A stretch of DNA of 64,000 bases, taken from assembly GCA_950097015.1 (NCBI GenBank), contig CATNEN010000001.1, positions 18,728,501 to 18,792,500 on the forward strand. Direction: 5' to 3'. The DNA is from Macrostomum hystrix. Its lineage: Eukaryota > Platyhelminthes > Macrostomidae. The position numbers were made by a program, and so were the translations under genes. Under the pieces are notes generated by a model, which saw nothing but the letters and a program-made list of their open reading frames with translations, had not been told where the DNA came from and ran no database searches. How positions within the stretch are numbered: position 1 is the stretch's first letter; each line of letters opens with the position of its first letter. Below, piece after piece: positions 53,396-64,000 of the stretch.

Positions 53396-54147
53396 GAAGT
53401 CAAAACGCAAAATTAAACAATGTACTTTTAAAAAGTTGATTGGATTTTTGGCCTGATAGTTTTACACTGTGAGGTTACACTCTGCAGCTCTCGGCTTCTT
53501 AACCAAAAAAATTAAGCCATAAAAATAGGCAGAGAGAAGCCAGGATGAAAGAAAATGATTGCAATCGTTCGACTTGTTCAGGTCTTTGTCCGGAAAGCAG
53601 TCCACTGAATGAAGTCCTCCCTACTGGGGAGCAAAGGCAGGATTGGAAGCGAAACCAAGTGGTCTAAAAATACTGATGCCTTGATAAGTTGCTCCGCCAC
53701 ACAGCTCACTCCCCACATTGCTCATTAGTCATTGAAATTATAGTCCTCATTCCTGGTGGTCTTTGTTCCCAGCCGTGCAGTCACCAATCGCAATCCTTTA
53801 AAAAAATTTATGAAAGCTATCGACAAAGCCGGAGCTATATATGGAAATCTAGCTGGCGTGAAAATGCCCCCCTGCACTTTTAATCCTCTGCAATCCTCGT
53901 TGCAAAAAACTGTCTTTCTCCCACTCTCCCTGTCTCCCATCCCCGCCTCCCAGAATGGGAAGTATTGTGAATCATCGGGCCTGCATACACCAACCTCAAA
54001 AGAATTATTCGCCTCTTGAAACAACCCGACTGAAGCCTTTGTCTCACTGCTAGACTATGATTGGAAAATATATAGCCCTGGTTGCACTTGAATATCATGA
54101 AACTGAAAAACCATGGAGACAGTGAGACAGCGACCGTGATTTCACAG
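53396..54147. other. Spacer between arrays, no feature
   Basis: Unique sequence with short overlapping ORFs on both strands and no recognisable motif. Confidence 0.45.
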
Positions 54148-55200
54148 AGAGGGAGAGAGTGAAGGAGAGTGAGCCAGAGAGTAAGGGAGAGTGGGGGAGA
54201 GTTAGGGAGAGAGTGATTGAGAGTGATTGAGAGTGGGGGGAGAGTGAGGGAGAGAGTGAGGGAGAGTTAGGGAGAGAGTGGGGGAGAGTGAGAGATAGTG
54301 AGGGAGAGAGTGGGGGAGAGTGGGGGAGAGTGAGGGAGAGAGTGGGGAGAGCGAGGGAGAGTGAGGGAGAGAGTGGGGGAGAGAGTGGGGGAGAGCGAGG
54401 GAGAGTGAGGGAGAGAGTGGGGGAGAGCGAGGGAGAGTGAGGGAGAGAGTGGGGAGAGCGAGGGAGAGTGAGGGGGAGAGTGGGGGAGAGCGAGGGAGAG
54501 TGAGGGAGAGAGTGGGGAGAGCGAGGGAGAGTGAGGGGGAGAGTGGGGGAGAGCGAGGGAGAGTGAGGGATAGAGTGGGGGAGAGCGAGGGAGAGAGTGG
54601 GGGGAGTTAGGGAGAGAGTGGGGGATAAAGTGTGAGAGTGGGGGAGAGTGGGGGAGAGTGGGGAAGAGCGAGGGAGAGTGAGGGAGAGTGGGGGAGAGAG
54701 TGGGGAGAGTGAGGGGGGAGAGTGGGGAAGAGCGAGGGAGAGTGAGGGAGAGTGGGGGAGAGAGTGGGGAGAGTGAGGGAGAGAGTGGGGAGAGCGAGGG
54801 AGAGTGAGGGGGAGAGTGGGGGAGAGCGAGGGAGAGTGGGGAGAGTTAGGGAGAGAGTGGGGGAGAGCGAGGGAGAGTGAGGGAGAGTGGGGGAGAGAGT
54901 GGGGAGAGTGAGGGAGAGAGTGGGGAGAGTTAGGGGGAGAGTGGGGGAGAGCGAGGGAGAGTGAGGGAGAGTGGGGGAGAGAGTGGGGAGAGTGAGGGAG
55001 AGAGTGGGGAGAGCGAGGGAGAGTGAGGGGGAGAGTGGGGGAGAGCGAGGGAGAGTGGGGAGAGTTAGGGGGAGAGTGGGGGATAAAGTGTGAGAGTGGG
55101 GGGAGAGTGGGGGAGAGTGGGGGAGAGCGAGGGAGAGTGAGGGAGAGTGGGGGAGAGTGGGGGAGAGCGAGGGAGAGCGAGGGAGAGTGAGGGAGAGAGT
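54148..55200. repeat. Purine-rich GGGAGAGTGAGGGAGA array
   Basis: Irregular mixture of GAGTGAGGGAGA, GAGTGGGGGAGA and GAGCGAGGGAGA units with larger duplicated blocks (GAGAGTGGGGAGAGCGAGG recurs). Many G3-G5 runs give G-quadruplex and triplex potential. The 373-codon minus-strand ORF (Ser/Leu/Pro/His) is an artefact. Confidence 0.93.
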
Positions 55201-55664
55201 CAGCAGTAGCAGACACAGTTTAGCATGTGTTAGGGTACGAGTACACTAGGGCACGAGTGAGGCACGGTTCCTTCAGTTTAGTCAGCGAGTTATTTCTGGA
55301 AACGCCAACCGATGACGTATTTTTTACGCCCCTCCCAAAGTCGGAGTTCTGGGGTGGGCGTGTGCCGGGGGGAGCGCAGAGATGACTCGTACCCCACACA
55401 CTCACAAATGCACAAATACGTCACTTGTGGTCAGTGTCAGACCATCAGTGGAGGGCTAGCTAGTCATAACGCCACGGCCACTGGTAAGCAGATGGCGTCG
55501 AGGTGAGGTGACAGTGAGGTGCTCCGATGAGGGTTATAGTGCATTGTGGCGTGAGCCGAAGGACAATTAGTCATCTCGCTGTCACAGAACGCAGACAAGA
55601 ATTTGGTGAGCATTGTGTAGTACAGTAAAGAGACAAGTAAATGCAACACAGACACACACAGGTA
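55201..55664. other. Spacer between arrays, no feature
   Basis: Unique sequence, no motif-bearing ORF. Confidence 0.45.
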
Positions 55665-56355
55665 GATTGACAGACAGACAGACAGGGAGAATAATAGACG
55701 GACAGACAGGTAGAACAGACAGACAGACAGACAGGTGGAATAATAGACAGACAGACAGGTAGAACAGACAGACAGACAGGTAGAATGACAGACAGACAGA
55801 CAGGGAGAATAATAGACGGACAGACAGGTAGAACAGACAGACAGACAGACAGGTGGAATAATAGACAGACAGACAGGTAGAACAGACAGGCAGACAGGTA
55901 GAATGACAGACAGACAGACAGGGAGAATAATAGACGGACAGACAGGTAGAACAGACAGACAGACAGGTAGAATGACAGACAGACAGACAGGGAGAATAAT
56001 AGACGGACAGACAGGTAGAACAGACAGACAGACAGGTAGAATGACAGACAGACAGACGGGTAGAATAATAGACAAACAGGTAGAATTACAGACAGACAGG
56101 TAGAATTACAGACAAACAGGTAGAATTACAGACAGACAGGTAGAATGACAGTAGACAGACAGGTAGAATTACGGACAGACAGGTAGAATTACGGACAGAC
56201 AGGTAGAATTACGGACAGACAGGTAGAATTACGGACAGACAGGTAGAATTACAGACAGACAGGTAGAATTACGGACAGACAGGTAAAATGACAGTAGACA
56301 GACAGGTAGAATTACAGACTGACAGGTAAAATGACAGTAGACAGACAGGTAGAAT
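55665..56355. repeat. (GACA)-derived array with 20-bp and ~118-bp periods
   Basis: The left part mixes GACAGACAGACAGGTAGAA blocks, with GGGAGAATAATAGACGGAC recurring at ~55686, 55802, 55920 and 55991. The right part (from ~56080) is a regular 20-bp unit GACAGACAGGTAGAATTACG. Confidence 0.93.
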
Positions 56356-57034
56356 TACGGTATAGATATAAAAGATATAAGATATAAAAGAAGGTGAGCT
56401 GAAGGCGGTGGATGAGGCATGTCACAGCGCACCATATGACGAGCTCGCTCTATTATCAAATGAGCAATTTTATCGCTGAAGAGGATGTAATGAGCCCAGG
56501 GGGTGAGTGGAAGGTATAGAGGTCGCATGTGAAGCGAACAGCTGAAATTTACGACCTTCCTGTCATGCGCAGGACATGTGGCCCGCATTTTTATGTTTAC
56601 GATTTAGGCTCCTTTGCTTTGAATTGAGCAGTCTACTCAACTGAATTCACCAGACAGACGTGGTGCATGTATTTTTGTTGAAAAGAAATTTAGACAAAGA
56701 CAGACTCACAAATTTGCATCGACAGCGCTTCAACTCGTAAAAAATTATTTATTTTCTTCCATTTACTTTATGGTACAGTAGTTTCAGTGGTCCAATCACT
56801 GATGCTTCTCAGAAGCACAATAAAATATATGTTATATGTGTTATCGGTAATGAAAATGATCATTCCGAATGTGAATATCAGTTTTTAAGTGAGTTCTCTT
56901 TCGTAGACTTTGTTGCAGTTCAACTGACAGGTGAGGCCAAATTTTATTCCAGTCTTTTAATAAAACCAACTCAAGTGGATTTAACATCCGGAATGGGAAG
57001 AGGTAATGAAAAATTAGAAGTGACAGTGAATGTG
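56356..57034. other. Spacer between arrays, no feature
   Basis: Unique AT-rich sequence; no motif-bearing ORF. Confidence 0.45.
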
Positions 57035-58420
57035 ATACAGGTGAGAGTGAATCTGACACAGGTGAGAGTGAATCTGACACAGGTGAGAGTAAATGTGACA
57101 CAGGTGAGAGTGAATGTGACACAGGTGAGAGTGAATGTGACACAGGTGAGAGTGAATGTGTTACAGGTGAGAGTGAATGTGACACAGGTGAGAGTGAATG
57201 TGACACAGGTGAGAGTGAATGTGACACAGGTGAGAGTGAATGTGTTACAGGTGAGAGTGAATGTGTTACAGGTGAGAGTGAATGTGATACAGGTGAGAGT
57301 GAATGTGACACAGGTGAGAGTGAATGTGATACAGGTGAGAGTGAATGTGACACAGGTGAGAGTGAATCTGACACAGGTGAGAGTGAATGTGACACAGGTG
57401 AGAGTGAATGTGATACAGGTGAGAGTGAATGTGATACAGGTGAGAGTGAATGTGACACAGGTGAGAGTGAATGTGACACAGGTGAGAGTGAATGTGTTAC
57501 AGGTGAGAGTGAATGTGTTACAGGTGAGAGTGAATGTGATACAGGTGAGAGTGAATGTGACACAGGTGAGAGTGAATGTGACACAGGTGAGAGTGAATGT
57601 GACACAGGTGAGAGTGAATGTGACACAGGTGAGAGTGAATGTGTTACAGGTGAGAGTGAATGTGTTACAGGTGAGAGTGAATGTGTTACAGGTGAGAGTG
57701 AATGTGTTACAGGTGAGAGTGAATGTGATACAGGTGAGAGTGAATGTGACACAGGTGAGAGTGAATGTGACACAGGTGAGAGTGAATGTGACACAGGTGA
57801 GAGTGAATGTGACACAGGTGAGAGTGAATGTGACACAGGTGAGAGTGAATCTGACACAGGTGAGAGTGAATGTGACACAGGTGAGAGTGAATTTGACACA
57901 GGTGACAGTGAATGTGACACAGGTGAGAGTGAATGTGACACAGGTGACAGTGAATGTGACACAGGTGAGAGTGAATGTGACACAGGTGAGAGTGAATGTG
58001 ACACAGGTGAGAGTGAATGTGACACAGGTGACAGTGAATGTGACACAGGTGTCAGTGAATGTGACACAGGTGACAGTGAATGTGACACAGGTGAGAGTGA
58101 ATGTGACACAGGTGAGAGTGAATGTGACACAGGTGACAGTGAATGTGACACAGGTGTCAGTGAATGTGACACAGGTGACAGTGAATGTGACACAGGTGTC
58201 AGTGAATGTGACACAGGTGACAGTGAATGTGACACAGGTGTCAGTGAATGTGACACAGGTGACAGTGAATGTGACACAGGTGAGAGTGAATGTGACACAG
58301 GTGAGAGTGAATGTGACACAGGTGACAGTGAATGTGACACAGGTGAGAGTGAATGTGACACAGGTGAGAGTGAATGTGACACAGGTGAGAGTGAATGTGA
58401 CACAGGTGACAGTGAATTTG
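57035..58420. repeat. 21-bp minisatellite carrying a splice-donor-like core
   Basis: About 66 copies of a unit containing GTGACACAGGTGAGAGTGAA. Variants are GATACAG, GTTACAG, CTGACAC, GGTGACAG and GGTGTCAG; the last two concentrate at the right end. Every unit includes ACAGGTGAGA, a close match to a 5' splice-site consensus on the plus strand. Open frames of 480-530 codons exist on both strands because the unit is seven codons; I judge them artefacts. Confidence 0.96.
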
Positions 58421-59039
58421 ACGTAAATAACAATCAGTGTAGTGAAATGTGAGCCGTTGATCTCACACAGGAATTGTGCAATCAGCTTTAATCGCATTCA
58501 TAAATCACACAAAATCCAAAACAATGAGTCCTTAGCTGGAGGTCAAGAGGTCGGATGATTTGTAGCATATTGCACCTGCTCATCAACTGCTTGGCTGCAA
58601 TGACATCCAGCACGGTTGGTTTCAACTCAGACGACGGCGGAATGGCATGAAAACAAACACAACAGGGGATCTGTCAGAGACCTTGGTCCCGTGAGGCTAG
58701 TTTGAGCAGCTCTCATTGCATAACAAGCGCGTATATCAATTTTCATTCAGCGATTGTTCAGAATGTGGTATTGTTGCATCAGCCATATCGTGCCACTGGG
58801 ACAACTCCACACAATGGGCCAATAATAAAGGAACCGGTGCTTTATGTAATGAACGCACCGCGTGCAATGGTGCGCGCCAAGAATTTCGCTAAATAGAAAA
58901 AAACTAAAACAATAAAATTTCTGCTAGGCTGTCTTCTTAAAATCAAGGACAGAAAAATAAAAAAGCAATATTTTTATGGAAATTTTCCTGGCATTATTTG
59001 CTGTCTGTAGCTTGTTGATTAATGAGAGTTGAGATTGGA
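58421..59039. other. Spacer between arrays, no feature
   Basis: Unique sequence; a 64-codon ORF at 58702 has no motif. Confidence 0.45.
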
Positions 59040-59815
59040 GAGACGGGGAGAGAGAGGAAGGGTAGAGAGGGGGTAGAAGAAGGGTAGAGAGGGGGCAGAA
59101 GAAGGGTAGAGAGGGGGCAGAAGAAGGGTAGAGAGGGGGCAGAAGAAGGGTAGAGAGGGGGCAGAAGAAGGGTAGAGAGGGGGCAGAAGAAGGGTAGAGA
59201 GGGGGCAGAAGGGTAGAGAGGGGGCAGAAGGAGGGTAGAGAGGGGGCAGAAGAAGGGTAGAGAGGGGGCAGAAGAAGTGTAGGGAGGGGGCAGAAGAAGG
59301 GTAGAGGGGGGCAGAAGAAGGAGAGAGAAAGGGCAGAAGCGGGGAGAGAAGGGTAGAGAGGGGGCAGAAGAAGGGTAGAGAGGGAGCAGAAGAAGGGTAG
59401 GGAGGGGGCAGAAGAAGGATAGAGAGGGGGCAGAACGAGGGTAGAGAAGGGGCAGAAGAAGGAGAGAGAAAGGGCAGAAGAGGGGAGAGAAGGGTAGAGA
59501 GGGGGCAGAAGAAGGGTAGAGAGGAGGCAGAAGAAAGGGAGAGAAGGGGCAGAAGAAGGGTAGAGAGGGAGCAGAAGAAGGAGAGAGAAAGGGCAGAAGC
59601 GGGGAGAGAAGGGTAGAGAGGGGGCAGAAGAAGGGTAGGGAGGGGGCAGAAGAAGGGTAGAGAGGGGGCAGAACGAGGGTAGAGAAGGGGCAGAAGAAGG
59701 AGAGAGAAAGGGCAGAAGAGGGGAGAGAAGGGTAGAGAGGGGGCAGAAGAAAGGGAGAGAAGGGGCAGAGGAAGGGGAGAGACGGGGCAGAAGAACGGGA
59801 GAGAAGGCTAAGAGG
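59040..59815. repeat. 22-bp purine-rich minisatellite with larger duplication
   Basis: About 35 copies of units containing GGGTAGAGAGGGGGCAGAAG. A block of mixed variants (GGAGAGAAAGGGCAGAAG then GGGGAGAGAAGGG) appears at ~59316, ~59460, ~59580 and ~59698, showing segmental duplication inside the array. Confidence 0.94.
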
Positions 59816-60479
59816 GAAAGGGAGATTATCTAAGAATAGGCGAGATTATTGCTTCAAGACAGAGTTGAGTGAGCCAGGTAAATATAGCAGCAGTAGGTGA
59901 GTCATAATGTGTCTGGGAGACACTGAAGCACTGGCCTAGCCAAGTAACAAAACATTGCCCAGTAAACAGAGCTCGGATACAAGAAACAATAGTAAAATTG
60001 CATCACACCCAACCCAACCTGTGATTGATGCTAATCTGCAGTGTTTCGAAATCCGCACGAAATCCAGTGTCCACCTGGTTACTACGCAACCAGCCTTTAA
60101 GTCGAAGTCAGCTTGGCCATAAATCATTATTTGTAAGGGCGATTGCATCACCGCTGCTGAAACTATGCTCAACTGTGCTCAAACCAATGGCCACCAGAAT
60201 GAGAGATCTCAAAAACTTTCAGCATGTTTGCCTTTGTGCTAACTTTGAGTCGACTAAAGCGTTGCGCAACAGTGAGGGCCCAGTGCTCAAATGAGCTGGG
60301 GTCTGAGCAGGTCGAATTTCTGGTTGACTCAGTGACTTTATTGCAGGGGCTGCAATTAGAGCCAAATCTTTTGAATCTTTTAAACTGCTGGCGACGATAA
60401 ATATCAATACAGCTGCCAGCGCCGATAACTGCCCCCCATGGAATTAGATCTGACTGCAAGCATCTGCTTGATGTCATGC
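59816..60479. other. Spacer between arrays, no feature
   Basis: Unique sequence; short ORFs on both strands without motifs. Confidence 0.45.
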
Positions 60480-61150
60480 TGATACACCTACTACTGACAA
60501 AACCACTGACACCAAAGCTACTGACAAAACCACTGACACCACGGCTACTGACAAAACTACTGGCACCACGGCTACTGACAAAACTACTGGCACCACGGCT
60601 ACTGAAAAAACTACTGGCACCACGGCTACTGAAAAAACTACTGACACCACGGCTACTGACAAAACTACTGACACCACGGCCACTGACAAAACTACTGACA
60701 CCACGGCCACTGACAAAACTACTGACACCACGGCCACTGACAAAACTACTGACACCACGGCCACTGACAAAACTACTGACAGCTCGGCTACTGACAAAAC
60801 TACTGGCACCACGGCTACTGAAAAAACTACTGACACCACGGCTACTGACAAAACTACTGACACCACGGCTACTGACAAAACTACTGACACCACGGCCACT
60901 GACAAAACTACTGACACCACGGCTACTGACAAAACTACTGACAGCTCGGCTACTGACAAAACTACTGGCACCACGGCTACTGAAAAAACTACTGACACCA
61001 CGGCTACTGACAAAACTACTGACACCACGGCTACTGACAAAACTACTGACACCACGGCCACTGACAAAACTACTGACACCACGGCTACTGACAAAACTAC
61101 TGACACCACGGCTACTGACAAAACTACTGACACCTCGGCTACTGACAAAG
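60480..61150. repeat. 27-bp minisatellite, open in several frames
   Basis: About 25 copies of a unit made of GCTACTGACAAAACTACTGA followed by CACCACG. Because 27 is nine codons, plus-strand frames stay open; one reads as Thr-rich ATDKTTDTT repeats and ends at a stop near 61190, but it has no start codon. Coding is not supported. Confidence 0.94.
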
Positions 61151-61579
61151 CACAGGCGGAACTGAAAACAATTAAGCCGATCAATCAATGAATGATGACG
61201 TCAAACATAACTTTTATATGAACGAATTACGAGATCAACATAGTCATGACCTTTAAAGAAGCTTTATGCACCAGGCAGATAAATCGTCGATTCTTACCGC
61301 TTGTATATTCTTGTTGTTCAAACTAATGTAATTTCAACAAAGACATCTAGGATTCGACAAAATAAGTGCACAGTTAATTGGTCAAAATTACTACTAACAA
61401 GTAGAAATAGAAGGAAAATTTCAGCTTTCGCATAATAAATTTCTTAAATTTTAGAAAACTAAACTATTTGATTATCAAAATGTAGCAATTCGTTGTAGAA
61501 ACTTTTAAAGCAATGCATAAAAAAGGTACAAAAAAACTAGAAAATATAATATATGTACTTTAATTCAAATCAAATATTG
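61151..61579. other. AT-rich spacer, no feature
   Basis: Unique AT-rich sequence; nothing recognised. Confidence 0.45.
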
Positions 61580-61790
61580 ATTAAGAAGAGGGGTCAAATG
61601 ACCCCATCAAACAGATTAAGAAGAGGGGTCAAATGACCCCATCAAACATATGAAGAAGAGGGGTCAAATGACCCCATCAAACATATGAAGAAGAGGGGTC
61701 AAATGACCCCATCAAACAGATTAAGAAGAGGGGTCAAATGACCCCATCAAACAGATGAAGAAGAGGGGTCAAATGACCCCATCAAACATA
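61580..61790. repeat. Six 35-bp repeats each with palindrome GGGGTCAAATGACCCC
   Basis: Six near-identical copies, each containing AAGAGGGGTCAAATGACCCC then ATCAAACA. The palindromic core is two GGGTCA half-sites facing each other with a 2-base spacer. Junction variants alternate GATTAAG, TATGAAG and GATGAAG. Confidence 0.95.
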
Positions 61791-62224
61791 GGATTAGCAA
61801 AAGGATTAGGAATTGTCATAAAAATATTGATAAGCAAAGCACAATTCCTAAGAACAGTTTTTAAGACTTCAAGCCATTTATCGGCAACTTAAAAAACAAC
61901 GCGCAGAGGTCAAGTCTCTTCTTACTTCTGGTCTATCATTCTGGAATGTAAAGTCAATAATCAATATGCTCTACTTCAAGTAGAGTAGTTTGGAACAGTG
62001 TGGAAAATGTTTATCATGGAAAATGTAGCACTTTATCTATTATATCTAACAGCATATGCCCGATATAACTTTCATAACATCTGCTTTGAAACTAGCCTAG
62101 CAAAAGAGAGATCCTGACCTACAGGAGACAGGTGCATTGTCAGCAAAGAATATAATGACTACTGCCTGTCTGTGCTGGGAAAAATATGATACAAAGCGAA
62201 ATAATTACAAAAGACATTAGATTA
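61791..62224. other. AT-rich spacer, no feature
   Basis: Unique AT-rich sequence; nothing recognised. Confidence 0.45.
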
Positions 62225-63810
62225 GACGGGAGAAGAGGGGATAGAAAGAAGGGAGAAGAGGGGATAGAAAGAAGGGAGAAGAGGGGATAGAAAGAAGGGA
62301 GAAGAGGGGATAGAAAGAAGGGAGAAGAGGGGATGGAAAGAAGGGAGAAGAGGGGATAGAAAGAAGGGAGAAGAGGGGATAGAAAGAAGGGAGAAGAGGG
62401 GATAGAAAGAAGGGTGAAGAGGGGATAGAAAGAAGGGAGAAGAGGGGATAGAAAGAAGGGTGAAGAGGGGATAGAAAGAAGGGAGAAGAGGGGATAGAAA
62501 GAAGGGAGAAGAGGGGATAGAAAGAAGGGAGAAGAGGGGATAGAAAGAAGGGAGAAGAGGGGATAGAAAGAAGGGAGAAGAGTGGATAGAAAGAAGGGAG
62601 AAGAGGGAATAGAAAGAAGGGAGAAGAGGGAATAGAAAGAAGGGTGAAGAGGGGATAGAAAGAAGGGAGAAGAGGGGATAGAAAGAAGGGAGAAGAGGGG
62701 ATAGAAAGAAGGGAGAAGAGGGGATAGAAAGAAGGGAGAAGAGGGGATAGAAAGAAGGGTGAAGAGGGGATAGAAAGAAGGGAGAAGAGGGGATAGAAAG
62801 AAGGGTGAAGAGGGGATAGAAAGAAGGGAGAAGAGGGGATAGAAAGAAGGGAGAAGAGGGGATAGAAAGAAGGGAGAAGAGGGGATAGAAAGAAGGGAGA
62901 AGAGGGGATAGAAAGAAGGGTGAAGAGGGGATAGAAAGAAGGGAGAAGAGGGAATAGAAAGAAGGGAGAAGAGGGGATAGAAAGAAGGGAGAAGAGGGGA
63001 TAGAAAGAAGGGAGAAGAGGGGATAGAAAGAAGGGAGAAGAGGGGATAGAAAGAAGGGAGAAGAGGGGATAGAAAGAAGGGAGAAGAGGGGATAGAAAGA
63101 AGGGAGAAGAGGGGATAGAAAGAAGGGAGAAGAGGGGATAGAAAGAAGGGAGAAGAGGGGATAGAAAGAAGGGAGAAGAGGGGATAGAAAGAAGGGAGAA
63201 GAGTGGATAGAAAGAAGGGAGAAGAGGGAATAGAAAGAAGGGAGAAGAGGGGATAGAAAGAAGGGAGAAGAGGGGATAGAAAGAAGGGAGAAGAGGGGAT
63301 AGAAAGAAGGGAGAAGAGGGGATAGAAAGAAGGGAGAAGAGGGGATAGAAAGAAGGGAGAAGAGGGGATAGAAAGAAGGGAGAAGAGTGGATAGAAAGAA
63401 GGGAGAAGAGGGGATAGAAAGAAGGGAGAAGAGGGGATAGAAAGAAGAGAGAAGAGGGGATAGAAAGAAGGGAGAAGAGGGGATAGAAAGAAGGGAGAAG
63501 AGGGGATAGAAAGAAGGGAGAAGAGGGGATAGAAAGAAGGGAGAAGAGGGGATAGAAAGAAGGGAGAAGAGGGGATAGAAAGAAGGGAGAAGAGGGGATA
63601 GAAAGAAGGGAGAAGAGGGGATAGAAAGAAGGGAGAAGAGGGGATAGAAAGAAGGGAGAAGAGGGGATAGAAAGAAGGGAGAAGAGGGGATAGAAAGAAG
63701 GGAGAAGAGGGGATAGAAAGAAGGGAGAAGAGGGGATAGAAAGAAGGGAGAAGAGGGGATAGAAAGAAGGGAGAAGAGGGGATAGAAAGAAGGGAGAAGA
63801 GGGGATATAA
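62225..63810. repeat. 23-bp purine-rich minisatellite
   Basis: About 69 copies of a unit containing AGAAGGGAGAAGAGGGGATA, very homogeneous; variants are AGGGTGAAG, AGAGTGGATA and AGAGGGAATA. Three units make 69 bp, i.e. 23 codons, giving >540-codon minus-strand ORFs of Ser/Pro/Phe/Leu repeats that are artefacts. Strict purine/pyrimidine strands with G3-G4 runs. Confidence 0.97.
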
Positions 63811-64000
63811 AAAAGATGCTTCGAAATACAATTATTAAGGTCGAATAACCGCGGCTAATCAAAAGAGCTAAAGGACAAGGTGTGAGAAAATATAAAATAA
63901 AAAAGCAGAGAAACTAGAAGCCAATTAATTCCCAAACTCAGAAACAGAAACTAGGCATTATTTCGCATCAAATTACTAAAGCGAGAGGCAAATGTCACAC
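63811..64000. other. AT-rich window end, no feature
   Basis: Unique AT-rich sequence after the last array. Nothing recognised. Confidence 0.45.

Noticed and set aside
56841-58497. Three overlapping open frames of 483-530 codons on both strands
   Set aside because: They arise from a 21-bp repeat lacking stops in those frames. Sequence is pure repeat, codon choice is fixed by the unit, and both strands are equally open.
60169-61188. 339-codon minus-strand ORF and a plus-strand Thr-rich frame that could be a mucin
   Set aside because: All are consequences of a 27-bp unit. The Thr-rich frame has no ATG and no clear acceptor, so a mucin-like exon is not supported.
62140-63862. Two >540-codon minus-strand ORFs rich in Ser/Pro/Phe/Leu
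   Set aside because: Entirely the 23-bp purine array read in its stop-free frames; no domain, no start context, and both frames are equivalent.

Overview
This is a 64 kb window from an animal nuclear genome. It has spliced genes with GT-AG introns, canonical metazoan families (a PGRMC-type cytochrome b5 protein, a VIP36-type L-type lectin, a DEG/ENaC channel, Mab-21/cGAS-like and FLYWCH proteins) and animal DNA transposons (Harbinger, Tc1, Crypton, a Polinton-type DNA polymerase relic). I think an invertebrate, most likely a lophotrochozoan/spiralian such as a flatworm or mollusc. The sequence alone does not fix the species, so this is an inference.

Layout. 1-4.4 kb is a tandem array with higher-order structure. 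4.9-7.3 kb is a three-exon PGRMC gene on the minus strand. 8.5-9.8 kb is a decayed Harbinger element. 9.9-16.5 kb is an island of mobile DNA: a 430-bp-arm palindrome, a Tc1 element with its TA target duplication, and two Crypton-like tyrosine-recombinase units, with the 8-mer GTCTATGG at every boundary. 16.9-18.6 kb is an intact single-exon DEG/ENaC subunit. 19.4-23.4 kb is a four-exon VIP36-like cargo lectin. 24.8-27.1 kb (minus) is a three-exon membrane protein with a C-type-lectin-like ectodomain. 28.2-29.5 kb holds a broken Polinton-type polymerase and a hammerhead-like motif. 30.9-36.8 kb has a long helical-repeat plus ankyrin ORF followed by a Mab-21/cGAS-like nucleotidyltransferase-fold gene; the splice signals and phases allow one fused protein of about 1,800 residues. 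37.7-38.4 kb is a decayed partial copy of the Mab-21 gene. 40.4-43.2 kb (minus) is a four-exon FLYWCH zinc-finger gene. From 44.3 kb to the end I see no convincing gene, only a series of about a dozen unrelated minisatellites.

The host genes do not form an operon. The most striking global property is that over a third of the window is tandem repeat, with a different unit (16-42 bp) at each locus, and that long introns of the PGRMC, lectin, CTLD and FLYWCH genes are filled by such arrays. The best candidates for something new are (i) the repeat-ankyrin-Mab-21 gene, a possible innate nucleotide-signalling receptor with a large repeat sensor or scaffold, and (ii) the GTCTATGG-delimited recombinase island.
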